Origin: an uncultured Clostridia bacterium | GTDB lineage: Bacteria > Bacillota > Clostridia > TANB77 > CAG-508 | Direction of reading: 5' to 3' | Length of the DNA: 64,000 nt | NCBI GenBank assembly: GCA_934130285.1 | Contig: CAKOXT010000006.1 | Coordinates: forward strand, 1-64,000 | Shown here: in pieces, positions 55,491 to 64,000 of the stretch | Layout of the letters: each line of letters opens with the position of its first letter | Numbering within the stretch: the stretch's first letter is position 1 | Translations under genes and position numbers: made by a program | The notes under the pieces: model-generated | Databases searched by the model: none | What the model saw: only the letters and a program-made list of their open reading frames with translations | Told to the model about the DNA's origin: nothing

Positions 55491-56309
55491 TCAAGATTTT
55501 TTCATATTATTTAAAAATTTTGACAAATTCTCTGAATTCATAGTTGGGAATGCTTTCTTTAATCTTGCAACCTTTCTTTCCAACTTATCTTGTAATTGTT
55601 TTTGTTTTAATTTCAATTCACCCAAAAGTTCGTCTCTATCTGCTGCATGTGAAATTTTCTTTAAAAGCTTATAGTCATTATGCAATTTTAATTCTTTTAT
55701 TCCTGAAAAATTAGTAACTGTTTTAATGTTAATAGCTTCAATTTTTTTCTTGATATTTTCTGTAATCTCATTCCAATTTTTAAGTTTAATATTAATCTTA
55801 ACAAGACCAATTGTTGTTATAACAGTATCTACAAGCATTACTAATATAGATAATACATCAAATATCTTTACATACATTATTGGAACTAAATCAACTAAAT
55901 GTTCTACAACAGGGTGGATTCCTTTCATAAATACAATTCCTAAAACACCCCAATACATAGAATTTAGTAAACATACTCTACCATGTATATTGAATTTTTT
56001 ATTAGAATAATCCCAATACTTTGTTTTAAACACGATTTCCAAGAATAATCCAACAATATATTCAAATACAGATAAAACAATAACACCAAAAGTAAACAAT
56101 ACAAATATATTATCTGTAACATCTTTTAGTGATAAATACATAATCATCGCACCATAACCATATATTGGGCAAATTGGTCCGTGCAAAAAACCACTATTAA
56201 CAATTCTTTTTTGTAAAATAGATTTATATGTAGACTCTAAAACCCAGCCAATAAAAGCATATACCATAAAATATGCTAATAATGATACAACCTCATTCAT
56301 ATCAAACAT
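55491..56309 (-). CDS. CmpB-family (DUF1113) multi-pass membrane protein
   Basis: A 272-aa protein of the family annotated as putative ABC-transporter type IV (CmpB). The first 165 residues hold about five or six membrane segments with family motifs FIGWVLESTYKSI, SGFLHGPICPIYGYGA and FEYIVGLFLEIVFKTKYWDY followed by FNIHGRVCLLNS. The C-terminal 100 residues are a basic, probably coiled-coil cytoplasmic tail. No ATP-binding partner is nearby, so transport is unproven. The start may be this ATG or the one nine bases on; AGGAGG lies only two bases before the first. It is separated by a hairpin from the gene upstream. Confidence 0.85.
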   Translation of the reverse strand: MFDMNEVVSLLAYFMVYAFIGWVLESTYKSILQKRIVNSGFLHGPICPIYGYGAMIMYLSLKDVTDNIFVLFTFGVIVLSVFEYIVGLFLEIVFKTKYWDYSNKKFNIHGRVCLLNSMYWGVLGIVFMKGIHPVVEHLVDLVPIMYVKIFDVLSILVMLVDTVITTIGLVKINIKLKNWNEITENIKKKIEAINIKTVTNFSGIKELKLHNDYKLLKKISHAADRDELLGELKLKQKQLQDKLERKVARLKKAFPTMNSENLSKFLNNMKKS

Positions 56310-56340
56310 ATCCTCCTATATCATTGGAATTATCACAAAA

Positions 56341-56355
56341 GGCGGATTTACCGCC
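56341..56355 (-). terminator. Terminator of the Ig-like membrane protein
   Basis: GGCGG / CCGCC with a 5-nt loop, followed by TTTTG on the minus strand, between the two membrane-protein genes. Confidence 0.65.
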
Positions 56356-56373
56356 TCCTGTTAATTATAAATA

Positions 56374-57462
56374 TTATGGATTATATTCACATTCTCCTGA
56401 ATCTTCTGCATATATTTGTTCTTCCTCGGCATACACTTTTACAGAAATTAAATTATACCCTTCCTTACAATCTAATGTAAGTTCATATTCCTTTTGTTCT
56501 TTTGGATCGTCAAATTCTAATGTTTTTTGTTCTCCATTAAAATCATATTCTATCTTTTTTATACCGCTATCATATGCAAGTCTTACATATATCTTACTGT
56601 AATCAGGTTCTGCTGTAAATTCTATTGTAGGTTTTCCAACATATACTTCAAAAGTCTTATTATAAGATCCTGTATTTTTTGCCTTATCTACTGCTGAAAT
56701 CACAATCTCATTCTCCTCTGAAGCATTAATTTGAATATTTGTTTTTATTGTATATTTATCAACTCTCTCAGTAACTTCTTGTTCCTGTCCACCATTAATT
56801 GAATATATTAATTTAGAAATTTCAGTCTCATCAGTTGCAGTAACAATTAATGTTGTTCCTTGTAACTTCACATTTAATTCTGGAGCTATTTTATCAACTC
56901 CAATATCTGTATGATAAGATTGAATATATTTTGAAATCACATTATTTTGAGCTGTGACAGTTACAAGAATAGTTGTATCACCTTTTGGAATACCTATGTT
57001 GTCTAACTTCATTGATGTCTCACCTTTACCTTTTTTCTGTTCTAGCTTTCCTAAAGCTTTTATTCCATCATCTGTAACAACTTCATCATCAGCTTCATCT
57101 GAAGATGTAGAACTATCATTTCTTTCACTCTCGTATTTATCAATTTCATCAACTGTTACATTACCTCTATACCACTGATATGAAACACTTTCTATTGGTG
57201 ATGAATACGTTGCTTCTATCGAAAGAATATCATCATTAGCATTTAATACAATACTTGGTCCTTGATTCAAATTAGAGGCATCTAGACTACTAGTCACCTT
57301 ACTATTTTCATATATCGAATATCCTGCTTTTCCTATAAAACATAATGCAAATAAAATCAACAAAAAAGCATATACCTTTATAATTCTTGCTGTATCTCCA
57401 GGATTTCTATGTACTTTTGCCTTTTTAGGTCCACTATGATCTAAAATTTGGTTCAACTTCAT
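56374..57462 (-). CDS. Membrane-anchored protein with Ig-like extracellular domains
   Basis: A 362-aa bitopic protein. The cytoplasmic N-terminus (1-28) is basic (GPKKAKVHRNPGDTAR), followed by a membrane segment (29-48). The exterior consists of about three beta-sandwich domains with an acidic Ser/Asp linker (about 112-130) and ends in GECEYNP. The middle domain has TVTAQNNVISKY and DKIAPELNVKLQGTTLIVTA, which resembles bacterial Ig-like repeats with a DxxxP start. No enzymatic motif is seen. The start may be this ATG or a TTG two codons on, as AGGAAGG lies directly before the ATG. I cannot assign a function. Confidence 0.75.
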   Translation of the reverse strand: MKLNQILDHSGPKKAKVHRNPGDTARIIKVYAFLLILFALCFIGKAGYSIYENSKVTSSLDASNLNQGPSIVLNANDDILSIEATYSSPIESVSYQWYRGNVTVDEIDKYESERNDSSTSSDEADDEVVTDDGIKALGKLEQKKGKGETSMKLDNIGIPKGDTTILVTVTAQNNVISKYIQSYHTDIGVDKIAPELNVKLQGTTLIVTATDETEISKLIYSINGGQEQEVTERVDKYTIKTNIQINASEENEIVISAVDKAKNTGSYNKTFEVYVGKPTIEFTAEPDYSKIYVRLAYDSGIKKIEYDFNGEQKTLEFDDPKEQKEYELTLDCKEGYNLISVKVYAEEEQIYAEDSGECEYNP

Positions 57463-57650
57463 CCTTCCTTTCCTTATATACAGAATATTAATTCTAAATA
57501 TAAATCATCTAAACTAACTCATAAATTTATATAAAATCTCTTAATTTTTCCTAATTATATTTGTTAATATCTGTCAACTCCCATTTTGCAAAAAAATTAT
57601 ATCATAACTAATTTTAAATTTAAACCACTTTTAAAAAAGAATTAAAAAAA

Positions 57651-57686
57651 CTATATTTCCATAAATGCATACTCATGAAAATATAG
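57651..57686 (-). terminator. Terminator of pcrA
   Basis: CTATATTTTCAT pairs with ATGGAAATATAG, followed by a run of T on the minus strand. Confidence 0.75.
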
Positions 57687-57715
57687 CTTTTTCCACATAT
57701 TAATTTATCAATTTT

Positions 57716-59995
57716 TTAATCTAAAACCTCTAATCCAGCATATTTAGCCATCAATCTCTTATGTCCTATCTTATCAAATGTAATATCAACTTTTGCATCA
57801 TCACCTTCTGCCTCAACATAATTAATTTTACCTTCTCCAAATTTCTTATGATATACCCTTTGTCCAGCTCTATATATACTTATATCAACCGAATTATCAG
57901 CCTTTTTAGTAATATTATTTAAGAAGCTTTCAGCAGTTCTAAAATTATATTGCATAACTGGCTTTTGTGACTTCACATCATCTGATTTGTATGAAGTAAC
58001 ATGACTATTTCCATATTTCCATTCATATTGATAATCTTCATATGTTTTCTTTGGTGCATCTTCAAAAGATTCATTAAATCCTTCTAATAACTCTTTAGGA
58101 ATTTCTTTTATAAATCTAGAAACTTGATTACAACTTGTTGAACCAAATATTGTTCTTTGTCTAGCACAGCTTATAAATAAATTTTGCTTAGCTCTTGTAA
58201 TTCCAACATAGCACAATCTTCTCTCTTCTTCTAATTCTTTAGGTTCGCCAATTGATTTATATCCTGGGAAAATTCCCTCTTCCATTCCAACTAAAAATAC
58301 AGCAGGGAATTCAAGTCCCTTAGCACTATGTAAAGTCATTAATGTAACTGAATCTTCAGAATCATCTGCATTATCAACATCACTTGATAATGTAATTCCC
58401 TCTAAAAATTCTTCTAAAGAATTTTCAGCCATTTGTTCTTCAAATTCCATTGCAACAGTTAAAAATTCTTCTATGTTCTCAAGTCTTGTTTCAGCTTCCG
58501 TTGTATCTTCATCTTCCAAAGCTTTTGTATATCCAGTTTTATTCAATGTTTCCTTGATTAAATCTGAAATTTTTATATCGTCCTTTTTAGCTCTTAATTC
58601 TTCAATTTGAGAAACAAATTCTCTAGAATTTACAAAAACTCTGTTTAAGCCGAATTCATCAGCTCTTTTTATTACATCATACATTGAAGTTTCTGTTTGA
58701 ATTGCTAAATCTTGAACATTATCTAAGCTTGTCTTTCCTATACCTCTTTTAGGTTCATTAATAACTCTAGTTAAACTTAAATTATCAGATGGATTTTGGA
58801 TTAATCTCAAATAAGCTATAGTATCCTTAATTTCTTTTCTCTCATAGAATTTCAAACCACCTATAATTTTATAAGGAACATTCTCTCTTCTTAAAATATC
58901 TTCTATTGCACGAGATTGACTATTCATTCTATATAAAACAGCAAAATCATTATATGTCATATATTCTTCTCTACGAAGTCTATTAATATTTTCAACGACA
59001 AAATTAGCTTCATCATACTCATCTGTTCCTCTATATATGCTTATCATTCCACCTTTTCCATTTTCAGTCCAAAGCTTTTTTTCATATTTAGTTTCATTAT
59101 TTTTAATAACTGCATTAGCAGCATCCAAAATATTTTGAGTACATCTATAATTTTGCTCTAATTTTATTATTTTTGTTCCAGGAAAATCCTTTTCAAAGTT
59201 CAAAATATTAGTTATATCTGCCCCTCTAAAAGAATAGATACCCTGATCATTATCACCAACAACTGTAATATTTCCATGTCTTGCAGCTAATATTGAAACT
59301 AAAGTAAATTGAGCCTTATTTGTATCCTGATACTCGTCTACTAACACATACTCAAATTTTTCAGCATAATATTCTAAAACATCTGGATTCTCAGATAAAA
59401 TCTTAATCGTATAATTTATAATATCATCAAAATCAATAGCATTATTTTCTCTTAATCTCTTTTGATAAAGTTCATAAACTTTAGCTATTGTCTCTTTTCT
59501 TAGTTCATTATTTGTTCTTAATTTATACATATCTGGCTCTAACATTTCATTTTTAGCATTACTTATTTCTGAAAGAACAGCTCTATCTGTAAACATTTTA
59601 TCATCAACATTTAATTGTTTTAAACATTGCTTAACTAAAGTTCTTTGATCTGATGAATCAAAAATTATAAATGAAGATGTAAATCCAATTCTATCAATAT
59701 ATCTTCTTAAAATTCTTACACAAATTGAATGGAATGTTCCTATCCACATATCTTTTGCGACATCACCAACTAATTTTTCAACCCTTTCTTTCATTTCATT
59801 AGCAGCCTTATTTGTAAAGGTAATAGCTAATATATTCCATGGTTTAACATTTTTTTCTTGCATCAAATACGCAATTTTATGTGTTAATACTTTTGTTTTT
59901 CCTGAACCAGCACCAGCAATAACTAAACAAGGTCCATCTGTTGCAAGCACAGCTTCTTTTTGTTTATCATTTAGTCCATCTATAATATCACTCAT
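57716..59995 (-). CDS. pcrA: ATP-dependent DNA helicase PcrA/UvrD
   Basis: A superfamily 1A 3'-5' helicase used in repair and replication restart. Motifs run in the expected order: Q motif GLNDKQKEAV, Walker A VIAGAGSGKTKVL, motif Ia NILAITFTNKAANEM, Walker B YVLVDEYQDTNKAQ, motif III VVGDNDQGIYSFRGAD, motif IV EQNYRCTQNIL, motif V VTLMTLHSAKGLEF and motif VI RRLCYVGITRAK. The C-terminal 60 residues form the Tudor-like RNA polymerase-binding region (GQRVYHKKFGEGKI). The length, 759 aa, is normal. Ligase ligA often follows pcrA in Firmicutes but does not here; a terminator follows. Confidence 0.95.
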   Translation of the reverse strand: MSDIIDGLNDKQKEAVLATDGPCLVIAGAGSGKTKVLTHKIAYLMQEKNVKPWNILAITFTNKAANEMKERVEKLVGDVAKDMWIGTFHSICVRILRRYIDRIGFTSSFIIFDSSDQRTLVKQCLKQLNVDDKMFTDRAVLSEISNAKNEMLEPDMYKLRTNNELRKETIAKVYELYQKRLRENNAIDFDDIINYTIKILSENPDVLEYYAEKFEYVLVDEYQDTNKAQFTLVSILAARHGNITVVGDNDQGIYSFRGADITNILNFEKDFPGTKIIKLEQNYRCTQNILDAANAVIKNNETKYEKKLWTENGKGGMISIYRGTDEYDEANFVVENINRLRREEYMTYNDFAVLYRMNSQSRAIEDILRRENVPYKIIGGLKFYERKEIKDTIAYLRLIQNPSDNLSLTRVINEPKRGIGKTSLDNVQDLAIQTETSMYDVIKRADEFGLNRVFVNSREFVSQIEELRAKKDDIKISDLIKETLNKTGYTKALEDEDTTEAETRLENIEEFLTVAMEFEEQMAENSLEEFLEGITLSSDVDNADDSEDSVTLMTLHSAKGLEFPAVFLVGMEEGIFPGYKSIGEPKELEEERRLCYVGITRAKQNLFISCARQRTIFGSTSCNQVSRFIKEIPKELLEGFNESFEDAPKKTYEDYQYEWKYGNSHVTSYKSDDVKSQKPVMQYNFRTAESFLNNITKKADNSVDISIYRAGQRVYHKKFGEGKINYVEAEGDDAKVDITFDKIGHKRLMAKYAGLEVLD

Positions 59996-60118
59996 TTTAA
60001 AATTCCTTTCATCGTTTATACATTCGTTGTTACGAATTTATGTTTGCATTATATAAAAAAACTCGTTGTTTGTAAATAGATTTTTCTTTTACATTTCATT
60101 ACTTTTTGTTTACATCTA

Positions 60119-60148
60119 TTGACATTATATTTTTTTTATTTGTACAAT
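60119..60148 (+). promoter_or_regulatory. SigA-type promoter of the small LPNTG protein gene
   Basis: A perfect TTGACA (60119-60124), an 18-nt spacer and TACAAT (60143-60148), followed by a perfect AGGAGG ribosome site at 60172-60177. This suggests high expression. Confidence 0.75.
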
Positions 60149-60185
60149 ATAGTAAACTATATATAATACATAGGAGGAAAGAATA

Positions 60186-60578
60186 ATGAAGAATATAAAC
60201 AAAGCTCTTATCCTTTCACTATCAGTTTTATTAATATTGGCATTTGCTAATTTCTCATTTGCAGCTAGTTCAATTTCAGCCAAAAATGATACAAGTACAA
60301 ATGAAAGCAGTAATACTTCTGATAATGAAGCTGATAACAAAGCAACAAATAATACATCATTAAACACGGCAAGTAACAATACATCTACTAATAATGTATC
60401 TACTAATAGTTCTACAAACGCAAGCAAACCTATTAGTTCATCAAACTCAAGTGGAAACTTACCAAATACAGGTATTGAAGATACATATTTAAACTTCGCA
60501 TTAATTTTATTATTAGCTATTGTACTTGGAATGTTCTCTTTAGTTCAATACAATAAAATTGTTAAAAAAGAAGACTAA
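60186..60578 (+). CDS. Small Ser/Thr/Asn-rich LPxTG-type surface protein
   Basis: A 130-aa exported protein. A signal peptide (1-26, ANFSFAASS) is followed by a low-complexity region (27-90) made mostly of Ser, Thr, Asn and Ala, with no fold I recognise. The end is SGNLPNTGIED, a hydrophobic segment (about 102-121) and the basic tail KIVKKED: a sortase sorting signal very like that of the cohesin protein. With a strong promoter and a perfect ribosome site it may be an abundant wall-linked spacer or a carrier of glycosylation. No sortase gene is in the window. It runs opposite to its neighbours and ends at a strong terminator. Confidence 0.85.
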   Translation: MKNINKALILSLSVLLILAFANFSFAASSISAKNDTSTNESSNTSDNEADNKATNNTSLNTASNNTSTNNVSTNSSTNASKPISSSNSSGNLPNTGIEDTYLNFALILLLAIVLGMFSLVQYNKIVKKED

Positions 60579-60584
60579 AAAATA

Positions 60585-60611
60585 AACCTAGAAATATTTA
60601 ATTTCTAGGTT
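60585..60611 (+). terminator. Terminator of the LPNTG gene
   Basis: AACCTAGAAAT / ATTTCTAGGTT with a 5-nt loop, then ATTTTT. Confidence 0.8.
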
Positions 60612-60632
60612 ATTTTTAACTTTAATGCTACA

Positions 60633-60649
60633 CCCCAGCTATGCTGGGG
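60633..60649. terminator. GC-rich hairpin after prfA
   Basis: The perfect stem CCCCAGC / GCTGGGG with a 3-nt loop lies 18 bp past the prfA stop. There is no T-run on the minus strand, so it may act as a 3'-end stabiliser rather than a classical terminator. Confidence 0.5.
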
Positions 60650-60667
60650 AATAGCTATTCTTTATTT

Positions 60668-61729
60668 TTACTCTTGATTTCCTTTTAATTTTTCAGCTCT
60701 ATCATATGCAGTTATCGCATCTATCATTTCATCTAAGTTTCCATTTAAGAAATCTTCCATTTGATAAATACTCAAACCAATTCTATGATCTGTAATTCTT
60801 CCTTGAGGATAATTATAAGTACGTATTTTCTCACTTCTATCACCAGCACCTACTTGTGATTTTCTTTCACTTGCAAGTTCTTCATCTTGTTTTTTCTTTT
60901 CCATCTCATAAATTCTTGATTTTAATAATCTCATTGCATACTCTCTATTTTGAACTTGTGAACGTTCAGTTTGACATTCTGCAACAATTCCTGTTGGTTC
61001 ATGAATTAATCTAACAGCTGATGATGTTTTATTAACATGCTGTCCACCAGCACCTGAAGCTCTAAAAACTTCCATTCTAATATCAGCCGGATTTAGTTCA
61101 ACCTCAACATCCTCAACAACAGGTAACACTGCAACTGTTGCAGTTGAAGTATGAATTCTACCACTACTTTCTGTATCAGGAACTCTTTGTACTCTATGAA
61201 CACCACTTTCAAATTTTAATCTACTATAAACACCTTTACCCGTTATCATAAATGAAATTTCTTTATATCCACCTAATTCTGTAGCATTTTCATTTAAAAC
61301 TTCTAACTTCCAATGTTTTCTCTCAGCATACATTGAATACATTCTAAATAATGTTCCAGCAAATAGAGCAGCTTCATCTCCTCCAGCTCCTCCACGGATT
61401 TCACAAATGATATTTTTCTCATCATCTTTATCCTTTGGAATTAATAAAATCTTTAATTCTTCTTCTATTTTAGGTAATTTCTCTCTACATTCATCCATTT
61501 GCATTTCTGCAAGTTCTTTTAAATCCTTATCAGCCAACATTTCTTGAGCTTCATCATAAGCTTCTTTAACTTTTTTATATTCTCTATATTTTTCAACAAT
61601 GTCAACCATATCGCTATGTTCTTTCATTAAGTTTTTCCATTCATTCTGTCTTGCAATAACCTCTGGATCACTAATAAGCTTATTTAATTCCTCATAACGT
61701 CTTTCAACAGCTTCTAATTTTTGAAACAT
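60668..61729 (-). CDS. prfA: Peptide chain release factor 1
   Basis: RF1 releases finished proteins at UAA and UAG. The GGQ motif is in FRASGAGGQHVNKTSSAVRL near residue 230, with the conserved RVQRVPDTESSGRIHTSTA segment before it carrying the stop-codon recognition loop. The length, 353 aa, and the C-terminal YNYPQGRITDHRIGL fit RF1; RF2 would have an SPF-type recognition loop. A perfect AAAGGAG precedes the start. The gene for the methyltransferase PrmC, which often follows prfA, is not next to it here. Confidence 0.95.
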   Translation of the reverse strand: MFQKLEAVERRYEELNKLISDPEVIARQNEWKNLMKEHSDMVDIVEKYREYKKVKEAYDEAQEMLADKDLKELAEMQMDECREKLPKIEEELKILLIPKDKDDEKNIICEIRGGAGGDEAALFAGTLFRMYSMYAERKHWKLEVLNENATELGGYKEISFMITGKGVYSRLKFESGVHRVQRVPDTESSGRIHTSTATVAVLPVVEDVEVELNPADIRMEVFRASGAGGQHVNKTSSAVRLIHEPTGIVAECQTERSQVQNREYAMRLLKSRIYEMEKKKQDEELASERKSQVGAGDRSEKIRTYNYPQGRITDHRIGLSIYQMEDFLNGNLDEMIDAITAYDRAEKLKGNQE

Positions 61730-61826
61730 AAATTTCTCTCCTTTATTTTTATAACATTACAATTATACACGATTATAGCATATTTTTCAAGGGTTGTATG
61801 TCCCTTATGTTTAATTATACATCTTT

Positions 61827-62591
61827 CTATTTTATATTAAAAATTCTCATAGCATTTTCTCTCGTAACCTTAGCTACTTCTTCTATACTTAAGCCCTTCA
61901 CTTCTGCAATTTTTTCAGCAACATATTTAACAAATAAAGATGTATTAGTTTCTCCTCTATGAGGCTCTGGTGCTAAATAAGGACTATCTGTCTCAATTAA
62001 AATTCTATCCATTGGAACCAAATCTATACAACCTGCTGATTTAGCATTTTTGAAAGTAACATTTCCACTAAATGATATATAAAAACCAAGTTTTAAACCT
62101 TCTTTTATCAACTCTTGATTCAAAGGACAGCAATGAAAAATACCTTTTTTATCTACCGGATGTTCTTTTAAAATTTGTAAAGTATCCATAACAGCTTCTC
62201 TTGTATGAATAACAATAGGTAATTCTAATCTATTAGCAATATTAATTTCTTCAATAAATACTCTTTTTTGTTCCTCTTTGTTTTCCTTATTCCAATGATA
62301 ATCTAGTCCAATCTCACCAATTGCAACATTTTTCTTATACTTTGCAATTTCTTCAATTTCTTTTAATTCAGAATCCACATTTCCGTTTATATCATTTGGC
62401 GAAATTCCACAAGTTGCAAACACATGAGGAAATTTTTTAGCTACTTCAATTGCATCCTTTGAACCAGATAAATTATATCCAGCACAAACAATATTCGTAA
62501 TTTCATACTTATACATTTTCTCAATCAATTCATCTCTATTTTCCAAAAATCTCTCATCATTATAATGTGCATGTGAATCAAAAAAATCCAT
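61827..62591 (-). CDS. tatD: TatD-family metal-dependent DNase
   Basis: A 254-aa TIM-barrel hydrolase of the TatD/YcfH family, proposed to act as a 3'-5' exonuclease or in DNA and D-aminoacyl-tRNA quality control. Metal-binding motifs are intact: FFDSHAHYND, AIGEIGLDYHW, VIHTREAV, HCCPLNQE and LIETDSPYLAPEPHRG. The length is typical. It lies between smc and prfA with small gaps and a hairpin before it, and has its own AAGGAAG ribosome site. Confidence 0.93.
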   Translation of the reverse strand: MDFFDSHAHYNDERFLENRDELIEKMYKYEITNIVCAGYNLSGSKDAIEVAKKFPHVFATCGISPNDINGNVDSELKEIEEIAKYKKNVAIGEIGLDYHWNKENKEEQKRVFIEEINIANRLELPIVIHTREAVMDTLQILKEHPVDKKGIFHCCPLNQELIKEGLKLGFYISFSGNVTFKNAKSAGCIDLVPMDRILIETDSPYLAPEPHRGETNTSLFVKYVAEKIAEVKGLSIEEVAKVTRENAMRIFNIK

Positions 62592-62614
62592 ATAAAACTT
62601 CCTTTCATAACAGA

Positions 62615-62638
62615 AGGTCTAAAATAAATTTTAGACCT
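62615..62638 (-). terminator. Hairpin between smc and tatD
   Basis: The perfect 11-bp stem AGGTCTAAAAT / ATTTTAGACCT has a 2-nt loop. The T-run is weak, so termination may be partial. Confidence 0.5.
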
Positions 62639-62644
62639 CGTTTC

Positions 62645-64000
62645 TTATTTCTTTAAATCTAATGATAATAATTTAGATATACCATTTTCCTGCATTGTAA
62701 TACCATAAACTGTGTTAGCAGCTTCCATAGTACCTTTTCTATGTGTAATAACCAAGAATTGTGACTCTTGGGCAAACTTCTTTAAGTACTCTGCAAAACG
62801 ATAAACATTAACATCATCAAGTGCAGCTTCAATTTCATCTAACACACAGAAAGGAGCAGGATTAATTTTTAATATTGCAAATAGCAAAGCAATCGCTGTA
62901 AAAGCACGCTCTCCACCAGAAAGCAACATCATATTTTGTAACTTTTTACCTGGTGGTTGAACCTCAATTTCAATTCCTGATTCCAAAATATTATCCTCAT
63001 CAGTCAATTTAAGCTCAGCTTTACCACCGCCAAACAATTCCACAAATACTTCAGAGAAATTTTTATTAATAACTCTAAATCTATCTTCAAATTGTTTTTT
63101 CATAACAGTCGTCATATCAGTAATAACATTTCTTAATTTAGCCATTGTCGTTTCTAAATCCAAACGTTGTTCATTCATAAAATCATAACGTTCTTTTAAT
63201 TTCTTATATTCCTCTATTGAATCAATATTTACACTACCTAAATCCTTCATTTCTCCACGAATCTTATTAACCTGCTTCTGAACTTCAGCAACATTTTTAG
63301 GTTCTTCATATTCGCCAGGATCATTAGGAGTAATCTCATATTCTTCCCACATTTTAGAAATAATCTGCTCTAATTCAACTTCATACTTAGATTTTTTAAT
63401 ATCAGCCTTATTAACTTGTTCTTTTAAGCCATCAATCTTTTCCATTTGATCTGTAAAGTTCTCTTCAGCTTCTTCAAGTTTTTGATTTTTAGTAATTCTA
63501 TCATTTTTTAATTCTTCAACTTTAGTTCCACTATTAGAAACCTCTTTTAACAAGTTTTCAGCTTCTTCATTCAATTTTATATTTAATTCTTCTAATTTAT
63601 CATTTTCTTCAGTTAACTTAATTTTTTGTTCTTTCTTATTTTCCGTTGATTGTTTTAAATTTTCAATATCATTATTGATTCTCTCAACAATCTCATTAAT
63701 TGATGCTTCACTTTCATCAAATGAAGAAACAGATATTTTTAAATTTGTAATATCAAAATTCAAATCATCAACAATTGTTTGAGTTTCTTTATTATGATTT
63801 GAAAACTCTTCAATTTCTTCAGACAACTTCTTATTTTCTTCATCTATTGCTGAGATTTTTTCATTCAAATCATTTTGAGTTTGCTCATTAATTTTTAATT
63901 GTTCTTCTATTGATTTTTTCTCATCTCTAAGTTTTTCTAATCTTTTTTCAACCTTTGAAACAGCTTCTTCAATAGATGAAACCCTTTGTTTCTCTGTTGC
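62645..64000 (-). CDS. smc: Chromosome segregation protein SMC, C-terminal part (cut by window edge)
   Basis: The last 451 residues of a condensin-type SMC ATPase. The frame is open to the window end, so the true start lies outside. The N-terminal 230 residues shown are the returning coiled-coil arm (for example NEKISAIDEENKKLSEEIEE), rich in Glu, Lys, Asn and Leu. The C-terminal head carries the ABC signature MMLLSGGERAFTAIALLF, Walker B PFCVLDEIEAALDD and the H-loop LVITHRKGTMEAAN. In Firmicutes smc is usually next to ftsY or rnc upstream, which would lie to the right of this window. Confidence 0.95.
   Translation of the reverse strand, partial: ATEKQRVSSIEEAVSKVEKRLEKLRDEKKSIEEQLKINEQTQNDLNEKISAIDEENKKLSEEIEEFSNHNKETQTIVDDLNFDITNLKISVSSFDESEASINEIVERINNDIENLKQSTENKKEQKIKLTEENDKLEELNIKLNEEAENLLKEVSNSGTKVEELKNDRITKNQKLEEAEENFTDQMEKIDGLKEQVNKADIKKSKYEVELEQIISKMWEEYEITPNDPGEYEEPKNVAEVQKQVNKIRGEMKDLGSVNIDSIEEYKKLKERYDFMNEQRLDLETTMAKLRNVITDMTTVMKKQFEDRFRVINKNFSEVFVELFGGGKAELKLTDEDNILESGIEIEVQPPGKKLQNMMLLSGGERAFTAIALLFAILKINPAPFCVLDEIEAALDDVNVYRFAEYLKKFAQESQFLVITHRKGTMEAANTVYGITMQENGISKLLSLDLKK

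Noticed and set aside
60125..60427. Minus-strand frame opposite the LPNTG gene
   Set aside because: It is antisense to a gene with a strong promoter, a perfect ribosome site, a signal peptide and a sorting signal.
1..64000. tRNA, rRNA, CRISPR arrays, insertion sequences, prophage genes and known riboswitches
   Set aside because: I looked for cloverleaf ends, conserved rRNA segments, regular direct repeats with spacers, transposase or integrase motifs and riboswitch cores and saw none.

Overview
This 64 kb window is strongly AT-rich and densely coded, with AGGAGG-type ribosome binding sites, TTGACA/TATAAT promoters and many hairpin-plus-T terminators. AddB, MreBCD, MinC, TagO, RadC, CotF-like coat proteins, a spore-type M14 peptidase, cohesin/dockerin modules and LPxTG-like anchors all point to a low-GC Firmicute, most likely an anaerobic and probably spore-forming member of the Clostridia, perhaps an uncultured gut lineage. 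That assignment is inferred from gene content only.

Layout. 0-2.2 kb: topB, with DnaA-box-like sites at the left edge. 2.5-5.5 kb: a surface-anchored cohesin protein next to a secreted papain-family protease with a C-terminal dockerin. 6-7.1 kb: a HExxH protein of unknown role. 7.2-12.5 kb: the DNA-repair operon pgeF - family-4 UDG - addB, and a small membrane protein. 12.7-38.1 kb: four giant surface proteins (2812, 1785, 2041 and 1613 aa) that form two copies of one translationally coupled two-gene module; they contain DUF11 and SdrD/Cna-B-like domains, C-terminal membrane anchors and a long Asn-Gly microsatellite. 38.3-39.5 kb: three small genes of unknown role. 39.5-45.9 kb: the cell-shape cluster DUF4321 - radC - mreB - mreC - mreD - mrdA - minC; mrdA carries an apparent one-base frameshift that separates its start and membrane anchor from the rest.

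46-54.1 kb: two paralogous membrane-anchored M23 peptidases flank a region with two coat-F-like genes, an orphan Phd/YefM antitoxin, an M14 peptidoglycan peptidase, and rpiB - tagO followed by a pilin-like/LRR protein. 54.5-64 kb: a REC-GGDEF protein, a CmpB-family membrane protein, a membrane-anchored Ig-like protein, pcrA, a small LPNTG surface protein, prfA, tatD and the 3' end of smc.

The main theme is the cell envelope: wall precursor synthesis (tagO), elongation and division (mre, mrdA, minC), wall remodelling (M23 and M14 peptidases), and a large investment in surface display. The features most worth following up are the cohesin-dockerin protease pair, the duplicated giant-protein module, a dispersed intergenic repeat built of three hairpins, and the mrdA frameshift.
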